In this document: piece by piece, positions 1-7,778 of the stretch | How the letters are laid out: each line of letters opens with the position of its first letter | Position numbering within the stretch: the first letter of the stretch is position 1 | DNA from: Spirochaeta sp. | Lineage (GTDB): Bacteria > Spirochaetota > Spirochaetia > DSM-27196 > Alkalispirochaetaceae | Length of the DNA stretch: 14,376 nt | Assembly (NCBI GenBank): GCA_007117185.1 | Contig: SKHA01000220.1 | Location: 1-14,376, forward strand | Direction: 5' to 3' | Notes under the pieces: generated by a model | The model's database searches: none | What the model saw: the letters and a program-made list of their open reading frames with translations, nothing else | What the model was told of the DNA's origin: nothing | Program-made: the position numbers and the translations under genes

Positions 1-441
1 ACCGACGATGGTGTCGATCAGGGCCTGGGTGGCCGGGCCGGTGATGGCGCCGGTGAGGATCCGCAGGGAAGCGCCCTGGCGGGCCTCGGCGACCTTGGCG
101 ACCAGCTCCGCGTCGACGATGCCTCTGTCCGCGGCGACTACGTAGGCAAAAGTCGCCAGCGAGGCCATATGCGCGCTCGGGGGATCGCTCTGCAGTGCCT
201 CGATCACTCCGGCGTACTCGGTGGCCACACTTGCCTCGATGACGATACCGGTCAGATCGTAGACCATATCCGCCACCGCCTGGCCGCCCGCAACGATCTG
301 CTGGGTGTCTCCCGAGGGGACAAAGGACCAGATCAGGGGGTTCTCCTCTGTTCCCAGCGCGGGAGCCTCAGGGCGCCCGGCAGCAGACACGGCAACGATA
401 CTCACCGCCAGAATTGTCAGACAAAAAACGATCCGTTTCAT
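1..441 (-). CDS. PhnD-like phosphate/phosphonate-type ABC substrate-binding protein (partial, C-terminus off window)
   Basis: Reads without a stop from an ATG at 441 down to base 1, giving the first 147 residues. A strong Shine-Dalgarno sequence (AAGGAGG, complement of 448-454) sits 6 nt before the ATG. The N-terminus is a Sec signal peptide (MKR, then a hydrophobic stretch to about residue 19, likely cut near VSAAG); there is no lipobox cysteine. The mature part carries hallmarks of the periplasmic PhnD-like family that binds phosphonate, phosphite or phosphate for an ABC importer: VPSGDTQ at about residues 42-48, TEYAGVIEAL at about 76-85, and HMASLATFAYVVAADRG at about 91-107. After ADRG the last 40 residues do not follow the family pattern I expect (usually a stretch leading to a YNGQ-like segment), so divergence or an edge error is possible. 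No transporter gene is visible, so the substrate cannot be assigned. Divergent from the pump operon. Confidence 0.8.
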   Translation of the reverse strand, partial: MKRIVFCLTILAVSIVAVSAAGRPEAPALGTEENPLIWSFVPSGDTQQIVAGGQAVADMVYDLTGIVIEASVATEYAGVIEALQSDPPSAHMASLATFAYVVAADRGIVDAELVAKVAEARQGASLRILTGAITGPATQALIDTIVG

Positions 442-524
442 ACGCTTCCTCCTTTACCCGACTATGGTCTTCGAGTGTTAGAACGATGTTAGCACCAACA
501 CAGATTATGGAGAAGAGAAAAATA

Positions 525-553
525 TTGACACTTCATCGCGCTGGTGGTATCTT
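525..553 (+). promoter_or_regulatory. Sigma-70-type promoter of the double-TetR/efflux operon
   Basis: A perfect -35 hexamer TTGACA (525-530), an optimal 17-bp spacer and a -10 hexamer TATCTT (548-553) place the transcription start near 560. That is inside the left edge of the palindromic operator and about 53 nt before the GTG start of the repressor. It is the only good promoter upstream of the six packed genes, so it probably drives all of them. Confidence 0.8.
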
Positions 554-557
554 CCGC

Positions 558-595
558 GTTACCTAATGTTTGGTAGCTACCGAACAGACGGTAAC
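558..595. promoter_or_regulatory. 38-bp four-half-site palindromic operator
   Basis: Two concentric inverted repeats share one centre between 576 and 577: outer arms GTTACC (558-563) and GGTAAC (590-595), and an inner 18-bp palindrome GTTTGGTAGCTACCGAAC (568-585) with a single mismatched pair. Read another way, these are two 16-bp sites of form TACC-N8-GGTA (560-575 and 578-593), 18 bp apart and inverted relative to each other; both fit TACCnnnTGTTyGGTA on one strand or the other. It lies directly downstream of the -10 element, where a bound repressor would block initiation. The length and position fit TetR-family autoregulation; that the adjacent double TetR binds here is inferred. Confidence 0.8.
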
Positions 596-612
596 TAACA
601 AAAGGAAGCACG

Positions 613-1920
613 GTGCCTGAACCACTACTCGAGAAAAAAACTACCACCAGCCGCCTCTCCCGAGAGCGAATCGTAGCCGCAGCGTTTCGCGCCTGGGGGC
701 AAACCCACTTTGCCGGAACCAGCCTCAATATGGTTGCCCGCGAACTGGGGGTCACCAAACCCGCAGTCTACCGCTATTTCCGGGGGAAGGAAGAACTCCT
801 TGATACTCTGAAGACGGACTTCGCCACCCGGGCTACAGCAGAAGTGGTGGACCCGCTCTTTCGCAGCTACGGCGGCGGGACTGCCGAGTCCACCCCGGAA
901 GAGACAATCGCTCTGTGCGAGGAGTATCTGCAGCGGGTTCTCGCGTTTTACCAGGAGAACCCCTACCACTACAGCTTTTTTGCCCAGGTCCTCCTGGCGG
1001 CTTCACCGGCGGATCACCCGGCGTTCCGGGAACTGGACCGCCGGCAGGAGGCGTTGTTTTCGCGGTATATCGCCGACCCGATGACTCGGCGCTACGTAAC
1101 CCGATCCGCGGCGTACTGGGCCACAGACCACCTCCGGCGTGACCCCGACACCGGGGCCCTCTCAACCGCTGCGAACTTCCAACCGGAGCGCCTCACCCTG
1201 ACCGCAGAAAAACAGGCGCAGACGATTGAGATGATGTCCCGGCGTCTGATCCACGGATTTCTCGTCCAGAGCGACCACGGAATCGATCTCGAGATGGTGG
1301 AACGCACCGCCTGGCTTCTGCCGGAGGAGATGCCCGAGCCGGACCGGGTCTTCTCGGCGATTGAAAACGTGGTGGAGGAGATCGGGTACGGCGGCGCCAC
1401 GGTGGAGCGAATCGCCGCGGCGGTGGGCATCACCAAGTCCAGCCTGTACCACTATTTTCGCAACCGTAACGAGATGCTGGAGCAGGTGATCCTGCGGGAT
1501 CAGCTGCACTTTGCCGGGCTGGCCCGGATTCGCCTGCAGCAGCTCCAGCATCCCCGGGAGCAGTTGTACGCGCTGTTCGTGCTCATGACCAGTTACGCCG
1601 CCCAGCACAATGCGTTCATGACGGTGGAAAACTGGCTCCGACAGAACGAGGTGATCGTCGAGATCTCCCCCAGGCATATTCAGGAGATTCAGCGGATCTT
1701 CGCGTTTCTGGCAAAGATGCTCCTGGATGGTCAGATGGTGGGGGATCCCAACGAAGCGTTCGGGGTAATCGGATTCATCCGGTTCTCACTATTGCAGGAA
1801 CTGAATGCACTACCCAGGCCGATCCGCAAAGATCGGTGCATTGAGGTAGCCCGCTCGGTGTTTACCCTCTTCGCAAGGGGGATCGGCAGCGACATTGGAA
1901 GTATGAGGAGTTCGAAATGA
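613..1920 (+). CDS. Fused tandem TetR-family transcriptional repressor (two HTH domains in one chain)
   Basis: At 435 residues this is about twice the normal TetR length. It holds two complete-looking TetR units. Unit 1 has its helix-turn-helix at about residues 36-64 (core ELGVTKPAVYRYF). Unit 2 has one at about 262-290 (core AVGITKSSLYHYF). Each is followed by roughly 145-170 helical residues where TetR proteins bind ligand. The two halves are clearly diverged, so the duplication is not recent. The GTG start at 613 is chosen because AAGGAAG (602-608) lies just upstream and the domain begins soon after. The stop overlaps the ATG of the TolC gene (ATGA at 1917-1920), so the two are translationally coupled. 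Likely role: cytoplasmic, ligand-released repressor of its own pump operon through the operator at 558-595. The ligand is unknown. Confidence 0.96.
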   Translation: MPEPLLEKKTTTSRLSRERIVAAAFRAWGQTHFAGTSLNMVARELGVTKPAVYRYFRGKEELLDTLKTDFATRATAEVVDPLFRSYGGGTAESTPEETIALCEEYLQRVLAFYQENPYHYSFFAQVLLAASPADHPAFRELDRRQEALFSRYIADPMTRRYVTRSAAYWATDHLRRDPDTGALSTAANFQPERLTLTAEKQAQTIEMMSRRLIHGFLVQSDHGIDLEMVERTAWLLPEEMPEPDRVFSAIENVVEEIGYGGATVERIAAAVGITKSSLYHYFRNRNEMLEQVILRDQLHFAGLARIRLQQLQHPREQLYALFVLMTSYAAQHNAFMTVENWLRQNEVIVEISPRHIQEIQRIFAFLAKMLLDGQMVGDPNEAFGVIGFIRFSLLQELNALPRPIRKDRCIEVARSVFTLFARGIGSDIGSMRSSK

Positions 1921-3287
1921 ACAGAAAACTGAGATTGACGGGGGCGACAACCCTGGTTCTGGCGGTTGTCCTCGCCGCGCTGACGGCAGAGCCCGTGGCG
2001 GCGCAGTCCCGGATCCCCGAGCAGATCGACCTGGAAACGGCGGTCGCCCTGGCGCTGCAGAGCAACCTGGGGATCGAGTCGGAGCTGCTGGCGGTGCGGC
2101 AGAAGAAGCTCATCGCCGACACGTGGTGGAACCGCTTTTATCCCCAGGCGAATGCCAGCGTGACCTTGGGGCGGCTGAACGAGGAACCTGCAGCAGGCCC
2201 GCTCCAGCCCGACCCGTCCCGGTGGTTCATGTCCGCCGGACTCAACCTCTCCCTGGACCTCACCCTGCAGACCTTCCCGGGAATCTCCCTGGCGCGGATG
2301 GACTACGAGATGGGGCTGCTCTCCCTGGCGGACGCGCGCCGGCAGATCGAGCGGGACGTGAGCAAGCAGTTCTACAACCTCCTTTTGGCGCGGGAACAGA
2401 TCGCTCTGGTGGAGGAGCGCATCGCCACGGCGCAGCGCCGCTACAACCAGGCGCAGATCAACTTCAACAACGGCCTCATCGACGAGTTCACCCTCCTGAG
2501 CGCGCAGGTGGGGGTAGAGACCCAGCGCCCCGCCCTGGAGGCGCTGCGGGGCGGCTACCAGCAACAGCTGCTCTCGTTCCGCAACAGCCTGGGGCTGCCC
2601 CTGCACACCCGGGTTGAACCGATCGGCGAGATAGACCCGCCCACCGTCACCCTCACCGGGGACAACCTGGACGAGCAGATCCTGCGACAGCGGTTGGACA
2701 TACAGCAACTTCTCCTGCTGGAACAGATCCGGCAGGAACAGCTGCGCATTAACGACTTCAGCCAGGGGGGGCGGGTTCCCTTCGTCCGCTTCGGCCTCAC
2801 CGTCGACCCCACCTTCCAGGGCAACCCCTGGCAGGACAGCTGGTTTGACGGCGACAACTGGAGCCAGCGCAGTGGCGCGTTCACCGTCACCATCGTGCAG
2901 CCCCTCACCGCCTGGCTGCCCTTCAGCCAGCAGCGCAACCAGGCCGCAGAGACAGAGATGGAGATCGCCCGGAACCGCATCAGCATCGACCAGCTCCTGC
3001 GGGGCGCGGAGATCGGCGTACAGGGGCTGCTCCTGGGAATCCGCACCTCCCTGCAGACCTCTGCCGCGCTGGAGGAGAATATCCGTCTGGCCCGGCGCGC
3101 CTACGAGCTGGCAGAGATCGGCTACAACAACGGCCTGCGGGAGCTTCTGGAGGTGCAGAACGCGGAAGTGGATCTGAAAGATGCGGAGTTCCAACTCCTG
3201 CAGGAACAGAAGAACATTATGGATAACCTCCTGGACCTGGTTTACGAACTGAACGTGTCCATGGACGAGATAACCACGGAGAACTGA
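1917..3287 (+). CDS. TolC-family outer-membrane efflux channel (BesC-like)
   Basis: A 456-residue protein of normal TolC-family length. It has a signal peptide (basic start, hydrophobic core, probable cut after VAA near residue 29) and two outer-membrane efflux protein repeats, roughly residues 36-220 and 260-450. The repeats show the usual sequence signs: RRYNQAQINFNNGLIDEFTL in the first and AYELAEIGYNNGLRELLEVQ in the second. Family members form a trimer with a barrel in the outer membrane and a long helical tunnel in the periplasm, giving an exit duct for the RND pump encoded two genes downstream. Shine-Dalgarno GAGGAG (1905-1910) lies 6 nt before the ATG, which overlaps the repressor stop codon. 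The order channel-adaptor-pump matches Borrelia besC-besA-besB. The assignment to RND export is firm; the exported substrate cannot be read from the sequence. Confidence 0.95.
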   Translation: MNRKLRLTGATTLVLAVVLAALTAEPVAAQSRIPEQIDLETAVALALQSNLGIESELLAVRQKKLIADTWWNRFYPQANASVTLGRLNEEPAAGPLQPDPSRWFMSAGLNLSLDLTLQTFPGISLARMDYEMGLLSLADARRQIERDVSKQFYNLLLAREQIALVEERIATAQRRYNQAQINFNNGLIDEFTLLSAQVGVETQRPALEALRGGYQQQLLSFRNSLGLPLHTRVEPIGEIDPPTVTLTGDNLDEQILRQRLDIQQLLLLEQIRQEQLRINDFSQGGRVPFVRFGLTVDPTFQGNPWQDSWFDGDNWSQRSGAFTVTIVQPLTAWLPFSQQRNQAAETEMEIARNRISIDQLLRGAEIGVQGLLLGIRTSLQTSAALEENIRLARRAYELAEIGYNNGLRELLEVQNAEVDLKDAEFQLLQEQKNIMDNLLDLVYELNVSMDEITTEN

Positions 3288-3294
3288 GGAAATG

Positions 3295-4260
3295 ATGAAA
3301 ACAACACGATTCGCCGCGGTAGCGGCAGTAATGCTGGCAACGGCGCTCCTGGCGGGATGCGGTCGTTTCGGTGGTGCGTCGGAAGCGCCTGAGGGCACAG
3401 ACCCTCAAGCGGCAGGGCCCGCAGACACTGTCTTTGCAGTAAACGTGACCCCGGCGGTTCAGGGTCAGATCAACGACTACATCGACGTCAACGGCGACGT
3501 GCAGACAACCACCAGCGTGGATGTCTTCTCCACAACCGCCGGCGAGGTGGTTCGCCTCCACGCACGAGTGGGCCAGCGGGTTGAGGCAGACCAGCTGATC
3601 GCAGAGGTGGACCCCTCCCGTCCGGGGCAGACCTTCGCCCTGAGCCCCGTCCGCGCCCCCATCAGCGGGACCGTGACCCGCCTTCCGGCCCGGGTGGGGT
3701 CGCAGGTGAACCCGTCCATGCCGGTTGCCCAGGTCTCCCGGACCAACGAGCTGGAGATCATCGTTCCGGTGGCGGAGCGGTTCATCTCCCAGGTGCGGGT
3801 GGGGCTCAACGCGGTGGTTCGTCTGGACGCATTCCCGGAAGAGCGCTTCAACGCCCGGGTTACTGAACTCAACCCGGTGGTGGACCCCCTCACCCGCACC
3901 CTGGAGGTGAAGCTCCGATTCACCCGGGCAGACCCGCGAATCCGCGCCGGGATGTACGCAGAAGTGCGAATCATCACCGAGACCCGGGACGATATCGTCA
4001 AGGTTCCCTCGGACGTGCGGATCCGCCGCTTCGGCGAGGACTTCGTCTTCGTGGTGGTTGAGGACGATCAGGGAGAGACAAGAGTGGAACGACGGTTGGT
4101 CAACCCGGGGATTCTCATCGACAACAAGCTGGAGATCGCCACCGGCCTTACTGCGGACGAGTTGGTCGTGTATCAGGGGCAGGCGCTGCTGGAAGACGGG
4201 GTGCGCGTGCGGGTGATCAACACCCTGAACATTCTCAGCGCGGAGGACATCCTCAGATGA
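3295..4260 (+). CDS. RND efflux membrane-fusion lipoprotein lacking the alpha-hairpin (BesA-like adaptor)
   Basis: Periplasmic adaptor of the pump, about 321 residues. The signal sequence ends in a lipobox (LLAGC), so it is a lipoprotein anchored at Cys22. Adaptor order follows: a lipoyl half-motif (about 79-106), its partner half beginning RAPISGTV (about 120-127), a beta-barrel domain (about 150-235) and a membrane-proximal domain to the end. Only about 15 residues (DPSRPGQTFALSPV) join the lipoyl halves, where most adaptors carry a long coiled-coil hairpin. This is the architecture known for Borrelia BesA. Two start codons are adjacent (3292 and 3295); I prefer 3295 because GAGGA at 3286-3290 is then 4 nt away rather than 1. 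The gene begins 7 bp after the TolC stop, and its own stop overlaps the RND start. Confidence 0.94.
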   Translation: MKTTRFAAVAAVMLATALLAGCGRFGGASEAPEGTDPQAAGPADTVFAVNVTPAVQGQINDYIDVNGDVQTTTSVDVFSTTAGEVVRLHARVGQRVEADQLIAEVDPSRPGQTFALSPVRAPISGTVTRLPARVGSQVNPSMPVAQVSRTNELEIIVPVAERFISQVRVGLNAVVRLDAFPEERFNARVTELNPVVDPLTRTLEVKLRFTRADPRIRAGMYAEVRIITETRDDIVKVPSDVRIRRFGEDFVFVVVEDDQGETRVERRLVNPGILIDNKLEIATGLTADELVVYQGQALLEDGVRVRVINTLNILSAEDILR

Positions 4261-7200
4261 GCATCAGCAAGGCAGTTGTCAGTAAACCAACGACGGTTTT
4301 CATCATCTTTGCCCTGATCGTCGGGTTCGGGCTGTACTCATCCAGCGACCTGGCCATCGACCTCTTCCCGGAGATCAACCCGCCGGTGCTGGTGGTCTTC
4401 ACCAGCTACGAAGGGTCCGGTCCGGAGGAGGTGGAACGCTCGGTGACCAGACCCCTGGAGGGGCAGCTCTCCAACGTCAGCAACATCCAGCGTATCTCCA
4501 GCACCTCAAGCGAGGGGTTCAGTCAGCTGATTCTGGAGTTCACCTTCGGCACTGACATGACCGAAGCGTCCAACGAGGTACGGGACCGGCTGGAGCTGGT
4601 GAAAAGCTTTCTTCCAGATGACGCAACCACCCCGCAGATCTTCAAGTTTGACCCCTCGCTGATCCCCATTCTGCAGTTGCGCCTCTCGGGCAACCGCTCT
4701 CCCGAGGAACTCCGGCAGATCGCCGAGAACACCGCCCAGCCGCGGATAGAGCAGGTTGAGGGAGTTGCTCTGGCCAGCGTCCGTGGGGGTCGCCAGCCGG
4801 TGATCCGCATCGAGATTCCCCAGAACCGCCTTGAGGCGTACAACCTCACCTTCACCCAGATAGCCGGTGCGCTCAGGGCCAATAACATCCAGGTTTCCGC
4901 AGGAAATATCATCGAGGGAAATACCAGTTACCTGATCCGCACCGCCGGGGAGTTTCGGTCCATCGAGGACATCCGCAACACCGTGATCGCCTACCGGGGA
5001 ACCCCCAGCGCCGCCAACCCCAACGCGGTGCCGGTGGGCATCCGCCTGCGGGATGTGGCGGACGTCTTTGCGGGGTACCGGGACGAATCCAACGCGATCT
5101 ACTTCAACGGCGAGCCGGGGGTGTTCATCACGGTGCAGAAACAGAGCGGCACCAACAGCGTCCAGGTGGCAGACACGGTGATCTCCCGGCTGCAGCAGAT
5201 CAACCAGTCCCTGCCGGTGGGTGTCCAGCTGAGTGTCGTTCAGGATACCACCACGCTCATCCGGGACAGCCTGGCCGACGTCTCCAGTTCGGCGATCTTC
5301 GGAGGGCTTCTGGCGGTACTGATCCTCTTTATCTTCCTGCGCAGCCTCAGGACAACCCTGATCATCGCCATATCCATACCGGTGTCGATCATCGTGACGC
5401 TCATGCTGATGTACTTTGCCGGGTTGACCCTCAACCTGATGACCCTCACCGGACTGGCCCTGGGAGTCGGGATGCTGGTGGACAACAGCATCGTCATTCT
5501 GGAGAACATCTACCGTTACCGCGAGAAGGGCGCCAAGCTCACCGCCAGCGCGATCCTGGGCAGCCAGGAGATGATCACCGCCATCACCGCGTCAACGCTG
5601 ACCACGATCTTCGTCTTTCTGCCCCTGGCGATCTTCAGGGCTCGCCTGGAGGTAATCGGGGAGCTCTTCGCCAGCCTGGCCTTTACAGTGGTGATCTCGC
5701 TGCTCAGCTCTCTGGCGGTGGCGGTGTTCCTCATTCCGGTACTCACCAGCCACTACCTGCCCATCGGGTCGCGCAAGCTCAAGCCGCTGAAGGGAATCCT
5801 GCGCGTGCTGGACGACGGGATGCAGCGGTTCTTTACCGCCCTGGACAACGGCTACAAGGGCAGCCTGAAGTGGGCCCTGCGGTTCAAGCCGATTGTGATT
5901 GTTCTGGTCCTGGGGGCATTTGTGGGCAGCCTGTTCATGATTCCCATGACCGGGTTCGAGTTTACCCCGGAGCAGGACGCAGACTCGGTCACAGTGGAGG
6001 TAGAGCTACCCATCGGGACGCGTCTGGACGTGACCCGGTCGGTGCTGCAGCAGTTGGAGTTGATCGTCCAGGACGAGGTGGTAGTATACGAGGACATCAT
6101 CCTTGAGGTGGGCCAGCCGGGGTTCTTTGGTTTCGCCGGCTCCTCCGATACCAGCAAGGGATCGTTGACGGTACAACTGCCACCGTTTCGCGAGCGTACC
6201 GTCAGCGCCCGGCAGGTTGAGGACATTCTTCGCTCCCACTTCGACAACTTCCCCGGGGCGGTGTTTTCCTTCGGAACCGGTGGGGGACCCGGCGGCGGCG
6301 GTGGGTTCAACGCGGCGCCGGTGGAAATCACCCTGCGCAGCGACGACCGGCAGATCATGGCCGAGACGGGGCAGCAGATCGTGGACCTGATCCGCGAGAA
6401 GATTCCCGGGGCAACGGAACCACAGCTGAACCTCTCCGAGGGGCTGCCCCAGGTGGAGATCGTCATTGACCGGCAAAAAGCCTACGAACTGGGGCTGAAC
6501 ATCGCCACCATCGGTCAGGAGGTGCGGGCCAATGTAGACGGGATCACCGCGGGGCGACTGCGCGTCGGCGGGACGGAGCAGGACATCCTTCTCATCCTGG
6601 ACGAACGGAATCGCAGCCAGATTCCTGATCTGCAGAAGATCTTCGTGATCAATAACTTCGGGCGGCGTATACCCCTGTCCAGCGTGGCAACCCTGGAGCG
6701 GACCACCGGGCCGGTAAGTATCGCCCGGCAGGACCAGAGTCGAACCCTCACCGTCACCGCGGGGCTGTCCCCGGGAGAGACGATCAATAACGTGATGCCG
6801 GCGATCCAGCGGATGATCCAGGAGGAGATTCCCGCCCGGGAGGAGCTGGTGATCACCTACGGTGGCGACTTCGAGTCGCTTATCACCTACGGCCAGACCT
6901 TTGTCATCATTCTGATCATCTCGATTCTGCTGGTGTTCGGGGTGATGGCCAGCCAGTTCGAGTCCTTTCTGGACCCCTTCATCATCCTCTTCACCGTACC
7001 TCTGACCCTGATCGGGGTAATCCTGCTCTACGTGCTGACCTCGACAAACTTCAGCCTCTTCACCGCGGTGGGGCTGGTAATGCTGGTGGGTATCGTGGTG
7101 AACAACGCCATCGTCCTGGTAGACTACACCAACCTGCTGCGCAAGCGCGGCATGGGCATCAACGAGGCGTGCATCGAGGCGGGGGGCAACCGACTGCGAC

Positions 7201-7481
7201 CCATTCTGATGACCACCCTGACCACGGTGCTGGGGTTGGTGCCGGTGGCGTTTGCCGCCGGAGAGGGGGCCAGCCTGGTGCAGCCCATCGCCAAGACGGT
7301 GGTGGGCGGACTCACCGTGGCCACCATTCTCACCCTCTACCTGATCCCGGTAATCTACGCGATCTTCAACCGGGCCGGTGAGAAGCGCATCGCCCGGCGG
7401 GAACGACGGAAAGAACGACGCCAGGCCAAGGCAGCCCGGCGCGACGCCGGACACAACGAGCAGGAGGAACAGGTATCATGA
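4257..7481 (+). CDS. RND-family (HAE-type) inner-membrane efflux pump (BesB-like)
   Basis: Proton-driven exporter, 1074 residues, full length for the family. The first transmembrane helix (about 11-29) is followed by the FPEINPP motif typical of RND pumps, then a large periplasmic region, six membrane helices, a second periplasmic region with a Gly-rich loop (about 675-686) and six more helices. Helix 4 carries GMLVDNSIVILEN with Asp409-Asn410, where AcrB has Asp407-Asp408. Helix 10 carries GIVVNNAIVLVDY with Asn949, where AcrB has Lys940. One acidic proton carrier therefore remains but the classical Asp-Asp-Lys triad is not complete; such variants are common in this branch. The C-terminal tail is very basic (RRERRKERRQ). 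Shine-Dalgarno GGAGGA (4242-4247). The start overlaps the adaptor stop and the stop overlaps the next gene. Drug versus other substrate is undecided. Confidence 0.97.
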   Translation: MSISKAVVSKPTTVFIIFALIVGFGLYSSSDLAIDLFPEINPPVLVVFTSYEGSGPEEVERSVTRPLEGQLSNVSNIQRISSTSSEGFSQLILEFTFGTDMTEASNEVRDRLELVKSFLPDDATTPQIFKFDPSLIPILQLRLSGNRSPEELRQIAENTAQPRIEQVEGVALASVRGGRQPVIRIEIPQNRLEAYNLTFTQIAGALRANNIQVSAGNIIEGNTSYLIRTAGEFRSIEDIRNTVIAYRGTPSAANPNAVPVGIRLRDVADVFAGYRDESNAIYFNGEPGVFITVQKQSGTNSVQVADTVISRLQQINQSLPVGVQLSVVQDTTTLIRDSLADVSSSAIFGGLLAVLILFIFLRSLRTTLIIAISIPVSIIVTLMLMYFAGLTLNLMTLTGLALGVGMLVDNSIVILENIYRYREKGAKLTASAILGSQEMITAITASTLTTIFVFLPLAIFRARLEVIGELFASLAFTVVISLLSSLAVAVFLIPVLTSHYLPIGSRKLKPLKGILRVLDDGMQRFFTALDNGYKGSLKWALRFKPIVIVLVLGAFVGSLFMIPMTGFEFTPEQDADSVTVEVELPIGTRLDVTRSVLQQLELIVQDEVVVYEDIILEVGQPGFFGFAGSSDTSKGSLTVQLPPFRERTVSARQVEDILRSHFDNFPGAVFSFGTGGGPGGGGGFNAAPVEITLRSDDRQIMAETGQQIVDLIREKIPGATEPQLNLSEGLPQVEIVIDRQKAYELGLNIATIGQEVRANVDGITAGRLRVGGTEQDILLILDERNRSQIPDLQKIFVINNFGRRIPLSSVATLERTTGPVSIARQDQSRTLTVTAGLSPGETINNVMPAIQRMIQEEIPAREELVITYGGDFESLITYGQTFVIILIISILLVFGVMASQFESFLDPFIILFTVPLTLIGVILLYVLTSTNFSLFTAVGLVMLVGIVVNNAIVLVDYTNLLRKRGMGINEACIEAGGNRLRPILMTTLTTVLGLVPVAFAAGEGASLVQPIAKTVVGGLTVATILTLYLIPVIYAIFNRAGEKRIARRERRKERRQAKAARRDAGHNEQEEQVS

Positions 7482-7768
7482 TTCGAATAGAGGTGATCGG
7501 AAACCGCTCCATCCAGGAGGACTTCTTTGAGCTCCTGGAGAAGGAGGGGGTGGGGCTGCATTACACCCTCATCCCGGAGGCCCAGGGCAACGGCTACAGC
7601 GGGATGCGCCGGGGCGACCATATTTTTCCGGAGGAAAACTTCGTATTTTTCTCCTGGGTCGAAGATGAAGATCGCGGCAGGATCATCCGCGATATTGTAG
7701 AGGCGCTGCGGGAGCGCTTTCCCGACGAGGGGATCGCGTTCTTCGTCTCCGCCTGCGTGGATCTGTAG
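7478..7768 (+). CDS. Small PII/CutA-like (ferredoxin-fold) protein coupled to the RND pump
   Basis: A 96-residue soluble protein with no signal peptide or membrane helix. The pattern suggests a beta-alpha-beta ferredoxin-like fold: strand MIRIEVIG, helix IQEDFFELLEKEG, strand GLHYTLIPEA, a Gly-rich loop (GNGYSGMRRGD, about 37-47), strand NFVFFSWVE, helix DIVEALRERFP, and a final strand. This resembles small PII-like/CutA-like proteins, some of which (for example DUF3240 types) are encoded next to RND metal pumps; I assign the fold by pattern, not alignment. The ATG overlaps the RND stop (ATGA 7478-7481) and AGGAGG at 7462-7467 lies upstream, so it is made together with the pump. It may sense a small molecule or metal, or bind the pump's cytosolic basic tail. 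Function unproven. Confidence 0.85.
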   Translation: MIRIEVIGNRSIQEDFFELLEKEGVGLHYTLIPEAQGNGYSGMRRGDHIFPEENFVFFSWVEDEDRGRIIRDIVEALRERFPDEGIAFFVSACVDL

Positions 7769-7778
7769 GAGAGAGGCA

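Larger units (their letters stand above)
442..612. promoter_or_regulatory. Divergent intergenic control region
   Basis: This 171-bp gap separates the minus-strand PhnD-like gene from the plus-strand repressor gene. It is AT-richer than its surroundings. It holds a clear plus-strand promoter and operator, listed separately. A TGTTAG hexamer is repeated directly at 476-481 and 487-492, 11 bp apart, which is about one helical turn; its role is unknown. I see no convincing minus-strand -35/-10 pair for the PhnD-like gene. Confidence 0.75.

Noticed and set aside
169..492. A 107-codon plus-strand frame across the PhnD-like gene start
   Set aside because: It runs antisense through the signal peptide and conserved motifs of the PhnD-like protein and has no family features.
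1731..3398. A 555-codon open frame on the minus strand opposite the TolC gene
   Set aside because: It is antisense to a clear TolC protein. Its translation is rich in Gln, Leu, Val and Arg with no domain pattern, and such frames arise from the GC-rich third positions of the real gene.
6006..7454. A 482-codon minus-strand frame opposite the RND gene
   Set aside because: Its His/Gln/Gly-rich product has no recognisable motif, and the opposite strand encodes a full, conserved RND pump.
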